Of a stretch of DNA of 42,597 nt, positions 33,226-41,410 are shown in pieces. A program made the translations under genes and the position numbers. The stretch spans positions 1 through 42,597 of the forward strand of contig JAFTLT010000050.1 in the NCBI GenBank assembly GCA_017452785.1. The letters are read 5' to 3'. The DNA is from Clostridia bacterium. Its GTDB lineage: Bacteria > Bacillota > Clostridia > Oscillospirales > Acutalibacteraceae. Numbering within the stretch: position 1 is the stretch's first letter; the number at the start of each line of letters is the position of its first letter. A model generated the notes under the pieces. It did not search any database, had not been told where the DNA came from, and saw only the letters and a program-made list of their open reading frames with translations.

Positions 33226-34176
33226 TTATTCTACAAACTTCTCTATGAATTCGTCAATCTTATCTTCATATTCCTGCTTGCCGTCAACGTGCGACTGTGC
33301 GTGGTCAGCATTTTCAACAATAAGAATATCCTTATATTCACTGCCACAGCTGTCATAAAGCTCCCCTGCCATATATGCGGGCACAAGGTTATCCTCTCTG
33401 CCGTGTACAAACAGCATTGGCACCTTAGCGGTCTTCACGCTTTCCACGGGAGCAATCTCTCTGAAATCGAAGCCGTGGTTTATTTTGTGCACACAGTTAA
33501 CAGCCTTTAAAAGACCGTAATCGGGTATGCCGAGTCCTTTCATCTTAGAAGCAAACAGAGCCTTTGCCGTTGTGAAGCCGCAGTCCGCAACAGTAAACTT
33601 CACATTTTCGGGCAGATCATCTCTGCCACTCATCATGCAGACCGTTGCACTGCCCATGGAAACACCGTGAAGTATAATCTTTATATCCTCACCGAAGTTC
33701 TCTTTCATATAAGAAAGCCACTTCATGCAATCCTCTTTTTCATAATAGCCGAAGGTGCAGTGAGTACCCTCACTTTCGCCTGATGCAATGTGGTCAGGGA
33801 AAAAGATGTTCACTCCCCTGCCGAGATAGTACTGCGCAAAGCCGCAGAACTCTTTTTTGCCGTAGCTTCTGTAGCCGTGAGCGCCAAAGACATAAATGTC
33901 ACTTGGCTCTTCAGCTCTCATAAGATAGCCTGTGAGCTTTTCACCACGGTCTGATGTGATATAGTGCTTTTCATAGCCGTACTCCTCAACCCACCTAAGG
34001 TTGTTGGCAAGTAGCTCGCCCAGATGGCTCATATCGCAGCCTGAAAATTTTGCATTGATTTCAGGTGGCATAATCAGCTTTTTGTTAAACAGCATTTCGT
34101 CCATAAGGGTACATACGCCGTAGGTAGCGGCAAGAGTACCTGCAGCACCAAGAATAATTTTTGTTTTTGTCTTCAT
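33226..34176 (-). CDS. Membrane-anchored alpha/beta hydrolase
   Basis: The 316-residue protein has an N-terminal membrane segment (about 7-23) and an alpha/beta-hydrolase domain. The nucleophile elbow is LHGVSMGSA with Ser173; Asp262 (VHGREDNLVP) and His292 (ENADHAQSH) complete a plausible triad. AHGYRSYGKKEF is the oxyanion-hole region. The closest type is the family of Clostridia membrane hydrolases with unknown ester or peptide substrate (BAAT/DLH-like). ATG 34176 follows GAGGTGATAACAAC. It is a single gene convergent with the lipoprotein gene; nothing nearby suggests its substrate. Confidence 0.82.
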   Translation of the reverse strand: MKTKTKIILGAAGTLAATYGVCTLMDEMLFNKKLIMPPEINAKFSGCDMSHLGELLANNLRWVEEYGYEKHYITSDRGEKLTGYLMRAEEPSDIYVFGAHGYRSYGKKEFCGFAQYYLGRGVNIFFPDHIASGESEGTHCTFGYYEKEDCMKWLSYMKENFGEDIKIILHGVSMGSATVCMMSGRDDLPENVKFTVADCGFTTAKALFASKMKGLGIPDYGLLKAVNCVHKINHGFDFREIAPVESVKTAKVPMLFVHGREDNLVPAYMAGELYDSCGSEYKDILIVENADHAQSHVDGKQEYEDKIDEFIEKFVE

Positions 34177-34238
34177 GTTGTTATCACCTCAGTTTATTTT
34201 GCTTTTTTAATTATACCACTCAGCTTTATTGCAGTCAA

Positions 34239-34264
34239 GAAAAAAAGCCTCCCAATGTTGGGAG
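34239..34264 (-). terminator. Terminator of the small secreted protein gene
   Basis: On the minus strand CTCCCAA/TTGGGAG arms (34249-34255 with 34258-34264) are followed by GC and a run of seven T. It ends the transcript of the gene at 34275-34853. Confidence 0.85.
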
Positions 34265-34274
34265 ACTTCGTCTG

Positions 34275-34853
34275 TTATTTCTTCAGCTGATTTTGTTTAT
34301 ATACCGGGTTAGGGTTATTCTTATAAAGGTCGAAGGGCTCATACTGAGCACCGTGATTTTTGATTATGCGTCGCATAAGCGAGGGGAAGATAATTATAGG
34401 AAGATCCTCGTCTACGCCTGCGTTCCATGCACGCACGGCAAAGAAAATGCAGTTGAATATGGGATCCCACCAGTTATAGTCCACAATCTTTTTATTGACT
34501 GCGTCCAGCTCGCTCTGAGTAAGTCTTGTTGCAATAGCAAGCATATCAACATAATAGTCTCTTTCAGTTTCAAGGTTATAATAAACTCCGAAGCCGCCGT
34601 CAGGACCTGTTGAGCCGAAGGAGCCCACACTGACAGTGCCGCCGACGGGCACCGTAAATCTGCCCACCTTGATAGGCTTATCCGAAAGATTTTCAAAATA
34701 AAGGAAGAAATGATCAACCGGGTCTTTTGTGTTGATTTTTGAGCAGAGCCACATTCTTGCAACAATCTTTTCGTCGTTTGCCGCTGAGGCAGGCAAAGCT
34801 GCAAATGAGCAAAGCATAAGCCCCACAAGCAAAAGTGCAATAATTTTTTTCAT
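34275..34853 (-). CDS. Secreted protein of unknown function
   Basis: The 192-residue product has a clear signal peptide (MKKIIALLLVGLMLCSFAAL, cleavage near ASAA). I do not recognise a family. The mature N-terminal half looks like a compact beta domain (ARMWLCSKINTKDPVDHFFL, then KVGRFTVPVGGTVSVGSFG). The C-terminal half is helical with aromatic residues (DYNWWDPIFNCIFFAVRAW) and a basic end. There is no lipobox, membrane anchor or sorting signal, so it is probably released. AAAAGGAGTGTTTGT precedes the ATG, and it forms a single-gene unit with its own terminator. It could be a small binding or adhesion protein, but nothing shows that. Confidence 0.7.
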   Translation of the reverse strand: MKKIIALLLVGLMLCSFAALPASAANDEKIVARMWLCSKINTKDPVDHFFLYFENLSDKPIKVGRFTVPVGGTVSVGSFGSTGPDGGFGVYYNLETERDYYVDMLAIATRLTQSELDAVNKKIVDYNWWDPIFNCIFFAVRAWNAGVDEDLPIIIFPSLMRRIIKNHGAQYEPFDLYKNNPNPVYKQNQLKK

Positions 34854-34981
34854 ACAAACACTCCTTTTAACATCTGATAGCTTAATTAAAACAGTGTTTG
34901 ATAAAAGTTTTGCCGACTATTTTTGAACATACTTTAAACTATAAAGACCAACTATTAATATGTCAGGCTGTTTAAGGGCAC

Positions 34982-35005
34982 AAAAAAACGGAGTATGAAA
35001 CTCCG
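34982..35005 (-). terminator. Terminator of the ECF2 operon
   Basis: The arms CGGAGT (34989-34994) and ACTCCG (35000-35005) are followed on the minus strand by seven T. It lies 4 nt past the DUF6147-like stop. Confidence 0.8.
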
Positions 35006-35009
35006 ATTT

Positions 35010-35504
35010 TTATGCGAACACTACTGTGTTGGATGTGTTTTCTATTTTTTGAGTCATAAGTATATTTTTCTTAGCATAATGAATGGCCGTTACACGGTAT
35101 TGATAACCTGAACCAACGGCAAATGATTTACCAAGCATATACGAGAAGCCATCATCGTAAAGATCTTTATATGTAACATAATCTGTCCATTCTTGTGTGC
35201 TGTTAGCTCGTCTTTGAATTACTACCTCTTTAAATCCACACTTCACTACTGTGGAAGTGCAACCTGTTGTTCCGGCAATAATCAAATTATTTCCATCTTT
35301 CTTTATTCCTAATGAATATGTTAATATTAGTCCTGTTGCTCTTTCATTATTTGTTTTTATGTCGAGAATATCATTCAATTCACTTTCTGATAAATTAATA
35401 TCTTGCCAATCTACAAATACATCATCACTAGCTAAAGTAATTGTAGGATTACAAAAAAGAAATAACAGAATCACAGCAAGAATAGTACTTACTGTTTTTT
35501 TCAT
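35010..35504 (-). CDS. Secreted DUF6147-like protein
   Basis: The 164-residue product has signal peptide MKKTVSTILAVILLFLFC and probable cleavage near TLAS. The mature part is one beta-sandwich-like domain with the blocks LILTYSLGIKKDGNNLIIAG, TSTVVKCGFKEVVIQRR and GYQYRVTAIHYAKKN, which I associate with small secreted Clostridia proteins named DUF6147. The role is unknown; a surface or stress-response part is likely from context. It overlaps the end of the anti-sigma gene by 4 nt (ATGA), so it is translationally coupled to the sigma regulator and is probably part of its response or of its signal. Confidence 0.75.
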   Translation of the reverse strand: MKKTVSTILAVILLFLFCNPTITLASDDVFVDWQDINLSESELNDILDIKTNNERATGLILTYSLGIKKDGNNLIIAGTTGCTSTVVKCGFKEVVIQRRANSTQEWTDYVTYKDLYDDGFSYMLGKSFAVGSGYQYRVTAIHYAKKNILMTQKIENTSNTVVFA

Positions 35505-36370
35505 AAAGTAACTCCATTTATAGTTTTTGCAATACTCAAAATATCATCATAACTACAGTTAGAAAGTTCAATGCTGTATTCTATATCATTTATTGAATAT
35601 GAAATCAGACCACTTAGATTATCCAGTGAATAAAAAACAATAGTTTCAACACCATTAAATACAAAGTCTTTCGCTATATTATACTCATTATCGTGTACGC
35701 TAAATTTTCCAGTTAAAAACGATGTGTCATCCTCATAAGAAAATATCATTGCCCCACCACTCAGTTCCTGAACTAGTGAGCAAAAAGAAAATCTAACATA
35801 CGTATCCTTTGTATTAGTACCACTACACTCAAACTCCGTAATCTTATACAAATCCTGATTGTAGAAAACTTCAGGCAAAACAATGTTTTCCAATCCATGC
35901 TCCTCAAAAGCTAACAGAAGATCAACACTGTCATCATCAGATAAGTTTGTGATAAACCTATCCTTAACAAAGCGGACAATGCTTTCCGATGCATCGATAT
36001 TAAAATAGTCTGCGCTGACTGTTGTTATCACAGCCGCAAGCACTGCAACAACAGCAACAAGGGCAAATATTCTGCCGATTTTAATCTTTTTGTGCTTTTT
36101 CACAGCTTCTTTCTGAGACGTCTGATTTTCACTCTCAGCATCTTCAAGCATTTCTGCCATTTTTCTGTTGAGGGTGTCAATATCGGGCACCTCAGGAACG
36201 GGAATATCCCCTGCTTCCTGTCTGATGACCTGAAGGCACAAATCAATTAAATCTGCGTCTGCATCTTCGGGAGCCTTTTCCAGCTCCTTGTCAAGTATTT
36301 CTATAGCTTCGTCAGCTGTGAGCTCTGAGTTATCACGTCTGAGCATTTCAATCAAAGTTTCTCTTTTCAC
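35501..36370 (-). CDS. Anti-sigma-like membrane protein, DUF4367-like
   Basis: The 289-residue single-span protein has a helical cytoplasmic part (1-95, with SELTADEAIEILDKELEKAP), one membrane helix (about 101-120, IFALVAVVAVLAAVITTVSA) and an outer domain (about 125-289). The end of the outer domain (GLISYSINDIEYSIELSNC) resembles the DUF4367 sensor found in Clostridia anti-sigma proteins. It has no zinc motif. It lies 69 nt after the ECF gene and overlaps the next gene by 4 nt. The gene order sigma, membrane regulator, secreted protein supports its role as inhibitor of that sigma factor. The signal is not known. Confidence 0.75.
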   Translation of the reverse strand: MKRETLIEMLRRDNSELTADEAIEILDKELEKAPEDADADLIDLCLQVIRQEAGDIPVPEVPDIDTLNRKMAEMLEDAESENQTSQKEAVKKHKKIKIGRIFALVAVVAVLAAVITTVSADYFNIDASESIVRFVKDRFITNLSDDDSVDLLLAFEEHGLENIVLPEVFYNQDLYKITEFECSGTNTKDTYVRFSFCSLVQELSGGAMIFSYEDDTSFLTGKFSVHDNEYNIAKDFVFNGVETIVFYSLDNLSGLISYSINDIEYSIELSNCSYDDILSIAKTINGVTL

Positions 36371-36439
36371 TTTTTAGCCTCCTCGTTTATAAAGTTACAA
36401 AAAAAATAAAAAGTAACGCAATTTTTTCAAAAAAATTTT

Positions 36440-36997
36440 TTATTCATTGAGTCCCATTTCCTTCACACGCTGTTTGGCATAGACTCTTAGCTTGCATTTT
36501 GCACGGTAAAGCCGCTGCTTCACACCGTTTGTTGTGGTGCCAAGCTTCTTTGCTATTTCCTCATGGCTCATTCGCTTATCATAAAACATTTCAACCAGCT
36601 CATGCTCCTTAACTGAAAGCAGTTCATCTGCCATTAGGAATATTTCTTCAATTATTTCAGGCTGCATGCGTTCATCGTCAATGCTATATTCACTTTTCAC
36701 AACCATATTTTCTATTTTGCTGCTGAAGCTGACCATCTTTGTTTTTCTCAGGTTATGTTCGCTGTATGCCTTGCAAATTCTTCTGTAAGCAGTTCCGAGA
36801 AGCCAATGTGTGGCATCAACTATCTCCGTTCCTTTGAGAATGCTTTCCCATAAAGCGGTGAAAACATCAGAAACAACATCATCCAAATCATTGGGACAGC
36901 TTTTCATTTTTCTTTCACAATAGGCATATATATTGTCAAAATTTGCTTGCCATATTTCGGAATATCGCTTATGCTTTTCCTCAAGCGTTTCTTTCAC
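36440..36997 (-). CDS. ECF-type RNA polymerase sigma factor (second)
   Basis: This 185-residue sigma-70 family ECF factor has region 2 in NIYAYCERKMKSCPNDLDDV, VSDVFTALWESILKG and THWLLGTAYRRICKAYSEH. Region 4 is LLSVKEHELVEMFYDKRM, then SHEEIAKKLGTTTNGVKQRL with YRAKCKLR. The start is a GTG at 36997, with GAGGGGAAGTAGG just upstream and no better ATG. It is first in an operon with the DUF4367-like anti-sigma gene and a secreted DUF6147-like gene. A SigA-type promoter (37053-37082) stands upstream, so basal expression does not need the factor itself. It is distinct in sequence from the ECF factor at 21897. Confidence 0.88.
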   Translation of the reverse strand: MKETLEEKHKRYSEIWQANFDNIYAYCERKMKSCPNDLDDVVSDVFTALWESILKGTEIVDATHWLLGTAYRRICKAYSEHNLRKTKMVSFSSKIENMVVKSEYSIDDERMQPEIIEEIFLMADELLSVKEHELVEMFYDKRMSHEEIAKKLGTTTNGVKQRLYRAKCKLRVYAKQRVKEMGLNE

Positions 36998-37052
36998 CCT
37001 ACTTCCCCTCTTTTCTATAATGATGAAGTGTCATATTTTTACATTCCCCGTG

Positions 37053-37082
37053 ATTATACAACAGCATGGCATAATTTGTCAA
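37053..37082 (-). promoter_or_regulatory. SigA-type promoter of the second ECF operon
   Basis: On the minus strand TTGACA (37082-37077) and TATAAT (37058-37053) are 18 nt apart, leaving a leader of about 50 nt before the GTG start at 36997. Confidence 0.75.
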
Positions 37083-37135
37083 ATTCAGTCTGCTGATTTT
37101 TGTGAACTTCATATTTAATTTAGTGTTTATTTGTG

Positions 37136-37164
37136 TTGACTGTTTGAAAATAAAATGATATTAT
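37136..37164 (+). promoter_or_regulatory. Promoter of the G3P dehydrogenase-like operon
   Basis: TTGACT (37136-37141) and TATTAT (37159-37164) are 17 nt apart, about 50 nt before ATG 37215. It is divergent from the ECF promoter, about 54 bp away. Confidence 0.7.
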
Positions 37165-37214
37165 AAAATAGACATTATGACTTAATGGTAAAGATAAAAA
37201 AAGGAGGAAATATT

Positions 37215-38660
37215 ATGCAATATGATGTTGCCGTAATCGGTGCCGGTGTGTGTGGTGCAATGGTTGCAAGAGAACTCAGCAAGCTGGACATGAAGGTTGT
37301 TGTGCTTGAAAAATGCAACGACATTTCAATGGGTACCACAAAAGCCAACAGTGCAATTGTTCACGCAGGCTTTGACGCAGAAACCGATTCACTCAAAGCA
37401 AAGCTAAACGTTCAGGGTGCATCCCTTATGGCTTATTACTGCAATAAGCTGAATGTGCCTTACAAAAACATAGGCTCACTCGTTGTGGCTTATTCATGGG
37501 AGGAAATGCAAACCCTTGAGGCTCTTTTTGAAAGAGGCTTCAACAACGGTGTGCCTAACATGCAGATTATCAGTCAGGAAAAGCTGCGTGAAATGGAGCC
37601 CTATATCAGCGAAGAAGCAATCGGTGCATTATGGGCACCCACTGCAGGCATTGTCAGCCCCTATGAGCTTGCAATAGCGGCAATTGAAAACGCTGTGGTC
37701 AACGGTGCAAGAGTAAAAAGAAACAGCGGCGTTTTTGATATTGAATATAAAAATGATCTGTTTTTCCTTTCAACTGCCTCAGGCGTTGTCAAGGCAAAAT
37801 ACATAATAAACTGTGCAGGTGTTTTTGCTGATCAGATTGCAAAAATGATCGGTGACACATCATTTAAGATTATACCCAGAAAAGGCGAATATTACCTTCT
37901 TGACAAAACAGAAGCAAAAATGGTAAACCATGTCCTTTTCAAATGCCCCTCAAGCATGGGCAAGGGTATTCTTATCACACCTACAGTCCATGGCAATGTA
38001 CTTATGGGACCCACTGCAATTGACCTTGACTTTGACAGTAAGCTTGATGTTGACACAACAAGTGAGGGTCTTGACACAGTCAAGCGTGAAATAAGACAGG
38101 TTATCCCTCATATGACAACAAGAAATGCCATTACATCCTTCTCAGGTCTGAGAGCTCACATAGAGGCTGAGCACGCTGATTTTATCATCGGCCCCAGTGA
38201 AGCAAACGGCAAATTCATCAATGTTGCAGGCATTGAATCACCCGGTCTTACAGCTGCACCTGCCATTGCAAGATATGTGGGTCAGATTTTCCGTGAGATT
38301 GCTCCCGATTACACAAAAAAAGCTGAATTCATTGCCACAAGACCTGCCCCCGTGAGAGTCAACGAGCTTTCAGCCGAAGAAAGACGCAAGCTTGTTGAAA
38401 AAGACAAGCGCTACGGCAGAATCGTGTGCCGCTGCGAAGGCATAACCGAAGGTGAAATAATTGATGCAATCAAAGCTCCCTGCGGTGCAAGAGATGTTGA
38501 CGGTGTTAAGAGAAGAACACGAGCAGGCATGGGCAGATGTCAGTCAGGCTTCTGCGGCTCAAAGGTTGTTGAAATTCTTGCCCGTGAGCTTGATCTGCCT
38601 ATGAATCAGATTACAAAACACGGCAACGGTTCAAAGATACTTTACGGCAAGACGAAGTGA
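37215..38660 (+). CDS. FAD-dependent glycerol-3-phosphate dehydrogenase (GlpA-like)
   Basis: The 481-residue flavoprotein has an N-terminal DAO-type FAD fold (DVAVIGAGVCGAMVARELSK, residues 4-23) and a C-terminal Bfd-like [2Fe-2S] domain with Cys405, Cys407, Cys442 and Cys447 (VCRCEG and GRCQSGFCG). This two-part build is that of anaerobic glycerol-3-phosphate dehydrogenase subunit A and related Firmicutes oxidoreductases, which oxidise G3P to dihydroxyacetone phosphate. GTTKANSAIVHAGFD is the usual substrate/FAD loop. ATG 37215 follows AAGGAGGAAATATT. Two partner genes follow within 10 nt each, the usual three-gene cluster in Clostridia. The exact substrate is inferred from family and gene order. 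Confidence 0.85.
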   Translation: MQYDVAVIGAGVCGAMVARELSKLDMKVVVLEKCNDISMGTTKANSAIVHAGFDAETDSLKAKLNVQGASLMAYYCNKLNVPYKNIGSLVVAYSWEEMQTLEALFERGFNNGVPNMQIISQEKLREMEPYISEEAIGALWAPTAGIVSPYELAIAAIENAVVNGARVKRNSGVFDIEYKNDLFFLSTASGVVKAKYIINCAGVFADQIAKMIGDTSFKIIPRKGEYYLLDKTEAKMVNHVLFKCPSSMGKGILITPTVHGNVLMGPTAIDLDFDSKLDVDTTSEGLDTVKREIRQVIPHMTTRNAITSFSGLRAHIEAEHADFIIGPSEANGKFINVAGIESPGLTAAPAIARYVGQIFREIAPDYTKKAEFIATRPAPVRVNELSAEERRKLVEKDKRYGRIVCRCEGITEGEIIDAIKAPCGARDVDGVKRRTRAGMGRCQSGFCGSKVVEILARELDLPMNQITKHGNGSKILYGKTK

Positions 38661-38670
38661 GGTGACAGGA

Positions 38671-39927
38671 ATGCTGAAATATGATTTAGTTGTTATCGGC
38701 GGCGGTCCCGCCGGCATGGCAGCCGCACTCAAGGCAAAGGAATGCGGTGTAGATAAAATTCTTATTCTGGAAAGAGCTTCTTCTCTGGGCGGCATACTTG
38801 AGCAGTGTATTCACACCGGCTTCGGCCTTCACCATTTCGGCGAAGAGCTTTCAGGTCCGGAATACGCCTACAGATTTATTAAGCAGGTTGAAGAGACTGA
38901 CATCGAAGTCAAGGTTGACACAATGGTCACTGATATTCTCACAGGCAATATTGTTGTTGCAACAAACAACAAAGAGGGTATGCTTGAAATTCACGCAACA
39001 GCAATTATTCTTGCAATGGGTTGCCGTGAAAGACCCAGAGGCGCTCTTGACATTCCCGGTTCACGTGCTTCAGGCATTATGACCGCAGGTACCGCGCAGA
39101 AGTATGTAAATATTTACGGCTATATGCCCGGCAAAAAAATTGTTATTCTCGGCTCAGGTGACATCGGACTTATTATGGCAAGACGCATGACCCTTGAGGG
39201 AGCAAAGGTTGAAACTGTATGTGAGCTTATGCCATACTCAGGCGGTCTTACAAGAAATATTGTTCAGTGTCTTGACGATATGGGTATTCCTCTTAGACTG
39301 AGCTGCACTGTTATCAAAACCCACGGCATCGAACGCCTTGAGGGTGTTACCATTGCTGATGTTGACGAAAACCGCAGACCTATCCCCGGCACAGAGCAGT
39401 ATATTGAGTGTGACACTCTTATGCTTTCCGTCGGTCTTATCCCCGAAAATGAGCTCACCCGCAACGCAGGCGTAATGATTGACCCCATCACAAACGGTGC
39501 AATTGTTGACGAAAACAGACAGACTAACCGTCCCGGCATTTTTGCCTGCGGTAATGTTTTACAGGTCCATGACCTTGTTGACTATGTTACTCAGGAAAGC
39601 TACACCGCCGGTGAAGGTGCAGCAAAGTATATTAAGTCAAAGAATAAAAACAAGAGAACAAAGTATGTTTCAGTCAGACCCGAAGGCGGAGTACGCTATG
39701 TAGTGCCCCAGAATATAAACTGTGACACCTCTGAGGATGTTAAGCTCTACTTCCGTGTCAAGGATGTTTACCGTGGCGGAAAAATCACTGTTACAAGCGG
39801 TGACAAGGTGATTTATTCAAAGAAAAAGCCTAAGCTCGCTCCCGGTGAAATGGAATATGTTATAGTCAAGGCCGAGGACATCAGAGCTCTTGACAAAAAA
39901 GAAATCATTGTAAAGGTGGAGGTATAA
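38671..39927 (+). CDS. FAD/NAD-dependent oxidoreductase, partner of GlpA-like
   Basis: The 418-residue flavoprotein has two dinucleotide folds: FAD at the N terminus (DLVVIGGGPAGMAAALKAKE) and NAD in the middle (KKIVILGSGDIGLIMARRMT). The second FAD contact GIFACGNVLQVHDLVDYV follows, and a C-terminal beta domain of about 85 residues completes it. It probably passes electrons between NAD and the GlpA-like subunit. ATG 38671 has GAGGTGACAGGA before it; the frame is open 9 nt further to a GTG at 38662. It starts 10 nt after the upstream stop and ends 3 nt before the DUF1667 gene, a tight operon. Confidence 0.85.
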   Translation: MLKYDLVVIGGGPAGMAAALKAKECGVDKILILERASSLGGILEQCIHTGFGLHHFGEELSGPEYAYRFIKQVEETDIEVKVDTMVTDILTGNIVVATNNKEGMLEIHATAIILAMGCRERPRGALDIPGSRASGIMTAGTAQKYVNIYGYMPGKKIVILGSGDIGLIMARRMTLEGAKVETVCELMPYSGGLTRNIVQCLDDMGIPLRLSCTVIKTHGIERLEGVTIADVDENRRPIPGTEQYIECDTLMLSVGLIPENELTRNAGVMIDPITNGAIVDENRQTNRPGIFACGNVLQVHDLVDYVTQESYTAGEGAAKYIKSKNKNKRTKYVSVRPEGGVRYVVPQNINCDTSEDVKLYFRVKDVYRGGKITVTSGDKVIYSKKKPKLAPGEMEYVIVKAEDIRALDKKEIIVKVEV

Positions 39928-39930
39928 ACT

Positions 39931-40287
39931 ATGATTAAAGAAATGACCTGCGTAGCTTGTCCTCTGGGCTGTCAGCTCACTGTAGAGCTCAATGATAAAA
40001 ATGAAGTTTTATCCGTCACCGGAAACACCTGCAAAAGAGGCGAACAATACGCTCACGATGAATGTACCAACCCTGTGAGAATGCTCACAACCACAATAAA
40101 AGTCAACGGTGGCTCACTCCCCGTTATCCCCGTCAAAACATCAGCCCCCATTCCAAAGGGCAAGATGTTTGACTGCATGAAGGTTATCAACAGTGAAGTG
40201 GTTGATGCACCTATAAAAATGGGCGAAGTGCTCATAAGTAACATCTGCGACACAGGCGTTGACATTGTGGCAACAAATGAGATGTAA
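39931..40287 (+). CDS. DUF1667 protein, small iron-sulfur-like partner
   Basis: The 118-residue cytosolic protein has conserved cysteines at its N terminus (TCVACPLGCQL: Cys7, Cys10, Cys14) and Cys33 in GNTCKRGEQYA, an arrangement like the iron-sulfur site of molybdopterin oxidoreductases. DUF1667 proteins regularly follow the two flavoproteins upstream, so it is probably the third, electron-transfer subunit of the G3P dehydrogenase-like complex. ATG 39931 is preceded by AAGGTGGAGGTATAAACT, only 3 nt past the previous stop. No clear terminator follows. Confidence 0.85.
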   Translation: MIKEMTCVACPLGCQLTVELNDKNEVLSVTGNTCKRGEQYAHDECTNPVRMLTTTIKVNGGSLPVIPVKTSAPIPKGKMFDCMKVINSEVVDAPIKMGEVLISNICDTGVDIVATNEM

Positions 40288-40363
40288 GTTTTTTATTTGT
40301 GCTGATTATTTAGTTTGTGCAGTTTTACAAGCTAAGGCTGCTCTTTGCAAAAGGTAATAAAAA

Positions 40364-41168
40364 GGCTCTTTGTCAATAGTTGTGGTAAAGAGTTAAAACA
40401 GAATTATCAATCAAGCAGTTGTAATTAAGCAGCTGCTTGATTTTCGCTTAGTTTTTGATGAGAAAATATATGTAAAATGCGGTTTCTGAAACGTTTGAAA
40501 TTTTTTTGTAATCATAAGCATTTCGTTTTAGAACCTTGCATTAACTGTTGTTTTCATCATCTTTTAAGCTGTCATATCTTTTAATCAACAATGCTCTTGA
40601 CCGCTTAAAGTATTTTCTTAACTTAGGTTCAAGTTTCGTTTGTTAATCTTTTCTGATTCTTTTAAAGGCCCATATAGCATGCCTTATCCAATGATATTTG
40701 TCAACAATCTGAGTTGCGTTTTTAAACTATGTATCATAAATTTTAGAATAAGGCTTCCACATATCACTTACAAAAAACTCGACTTTATCCCGATCTTCTT
40801 TGGAAAACTGTTAAAATAACTTGTCAAATATTCTGATAACTGTTATAACAGACAAATTAACTTCCTTGAAAACACCGGTAAACGACCTTTCATCAGAGAA
40901 TTTTTAATTACGAAGGCCGAAAGTCTGTTTGCCCATTCAATAATATTTAGGAAGAAAAGAATTGTTTTCCGCAACTGATACAATTGTGCTGTTTCCTTTC
41001 AAGTTCAGCATAAATTATCGATTCTTTTTCGTTGATTTTAACTTTTTTATGATTACTTCTTGCAATCTGAGAACTTCCTGTGTAAAATGTGTGTAGAGCA
41101 TATTGGTTCCTCCGTTCATGGTTTCTCGACAATTCCATTTTAACGGATTTTTACCAAATATGCTCTAC
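40364..41168 (-). mobile_element. Degenerate ISL3-family insertion sequence
   Basis: This stretch holds a ruined ISL3-type transposase (40448-41101) with flanking non-coding ends. GGCTCTTTGTCAATAGTTG at 40364-40382 looks like an ISL3 terminus. At the other end GTAGAGCATATTGGT (41093-41107) and ACCAAATATGCTCTAC (41153-41168) form an inverted repeat around the transposase start region. No matching pair of intact termini or target duplication was found, so the boundaries are approximate. Confidence 0.7.
40448..41101 (-). pseudogene. ISL3-family transposase pseudogene
   Basis: On the minus strand the gene starts at ATG 41101 after CGGAGGAACCAAT (MLYTHFTQEVLRLQEVIIKK) and then breaks into frames with many stops. 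Later blocks are the zinc-finger piece ERKQHNCISCGKQFF, then FSDERSFTGVFKEVNLSV, FSKEDRDKVEFFVSDMWKPY, NATQIVDKYHWIRHAIWAF and LRKYFKRSRALLIKRYDSL, in the right order for an ISL3 transposase. The segment holding the first catalytic Asp between the helix-turn-helix and FSKEDRDK is missing. At about 650 nt it is half the usual gene and cannot be functional. Confidence 0.88.
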
Positions 41169-41410
41169 TTTTTTAGTCTCTATTTGTTACCCTAACATTT
41201 ATAACAGGCAAGTGTCTGAGCTTTGATAGAAAGTTTTGTTGCGGATTGTTTTTTTATTAAACTGTTTGCTGTCATAATCAAATCTAATTTAATCGGGTGT
41301 TTGATGCTCTTTTTATTATATTAAGTTAATACAAATCGCCCGCCGATTGTAAAATTAAAAGCCTGTTTTACATAAATATTAAAGTGAAATAATTTTAAGG
41401 GCGGTTGATT

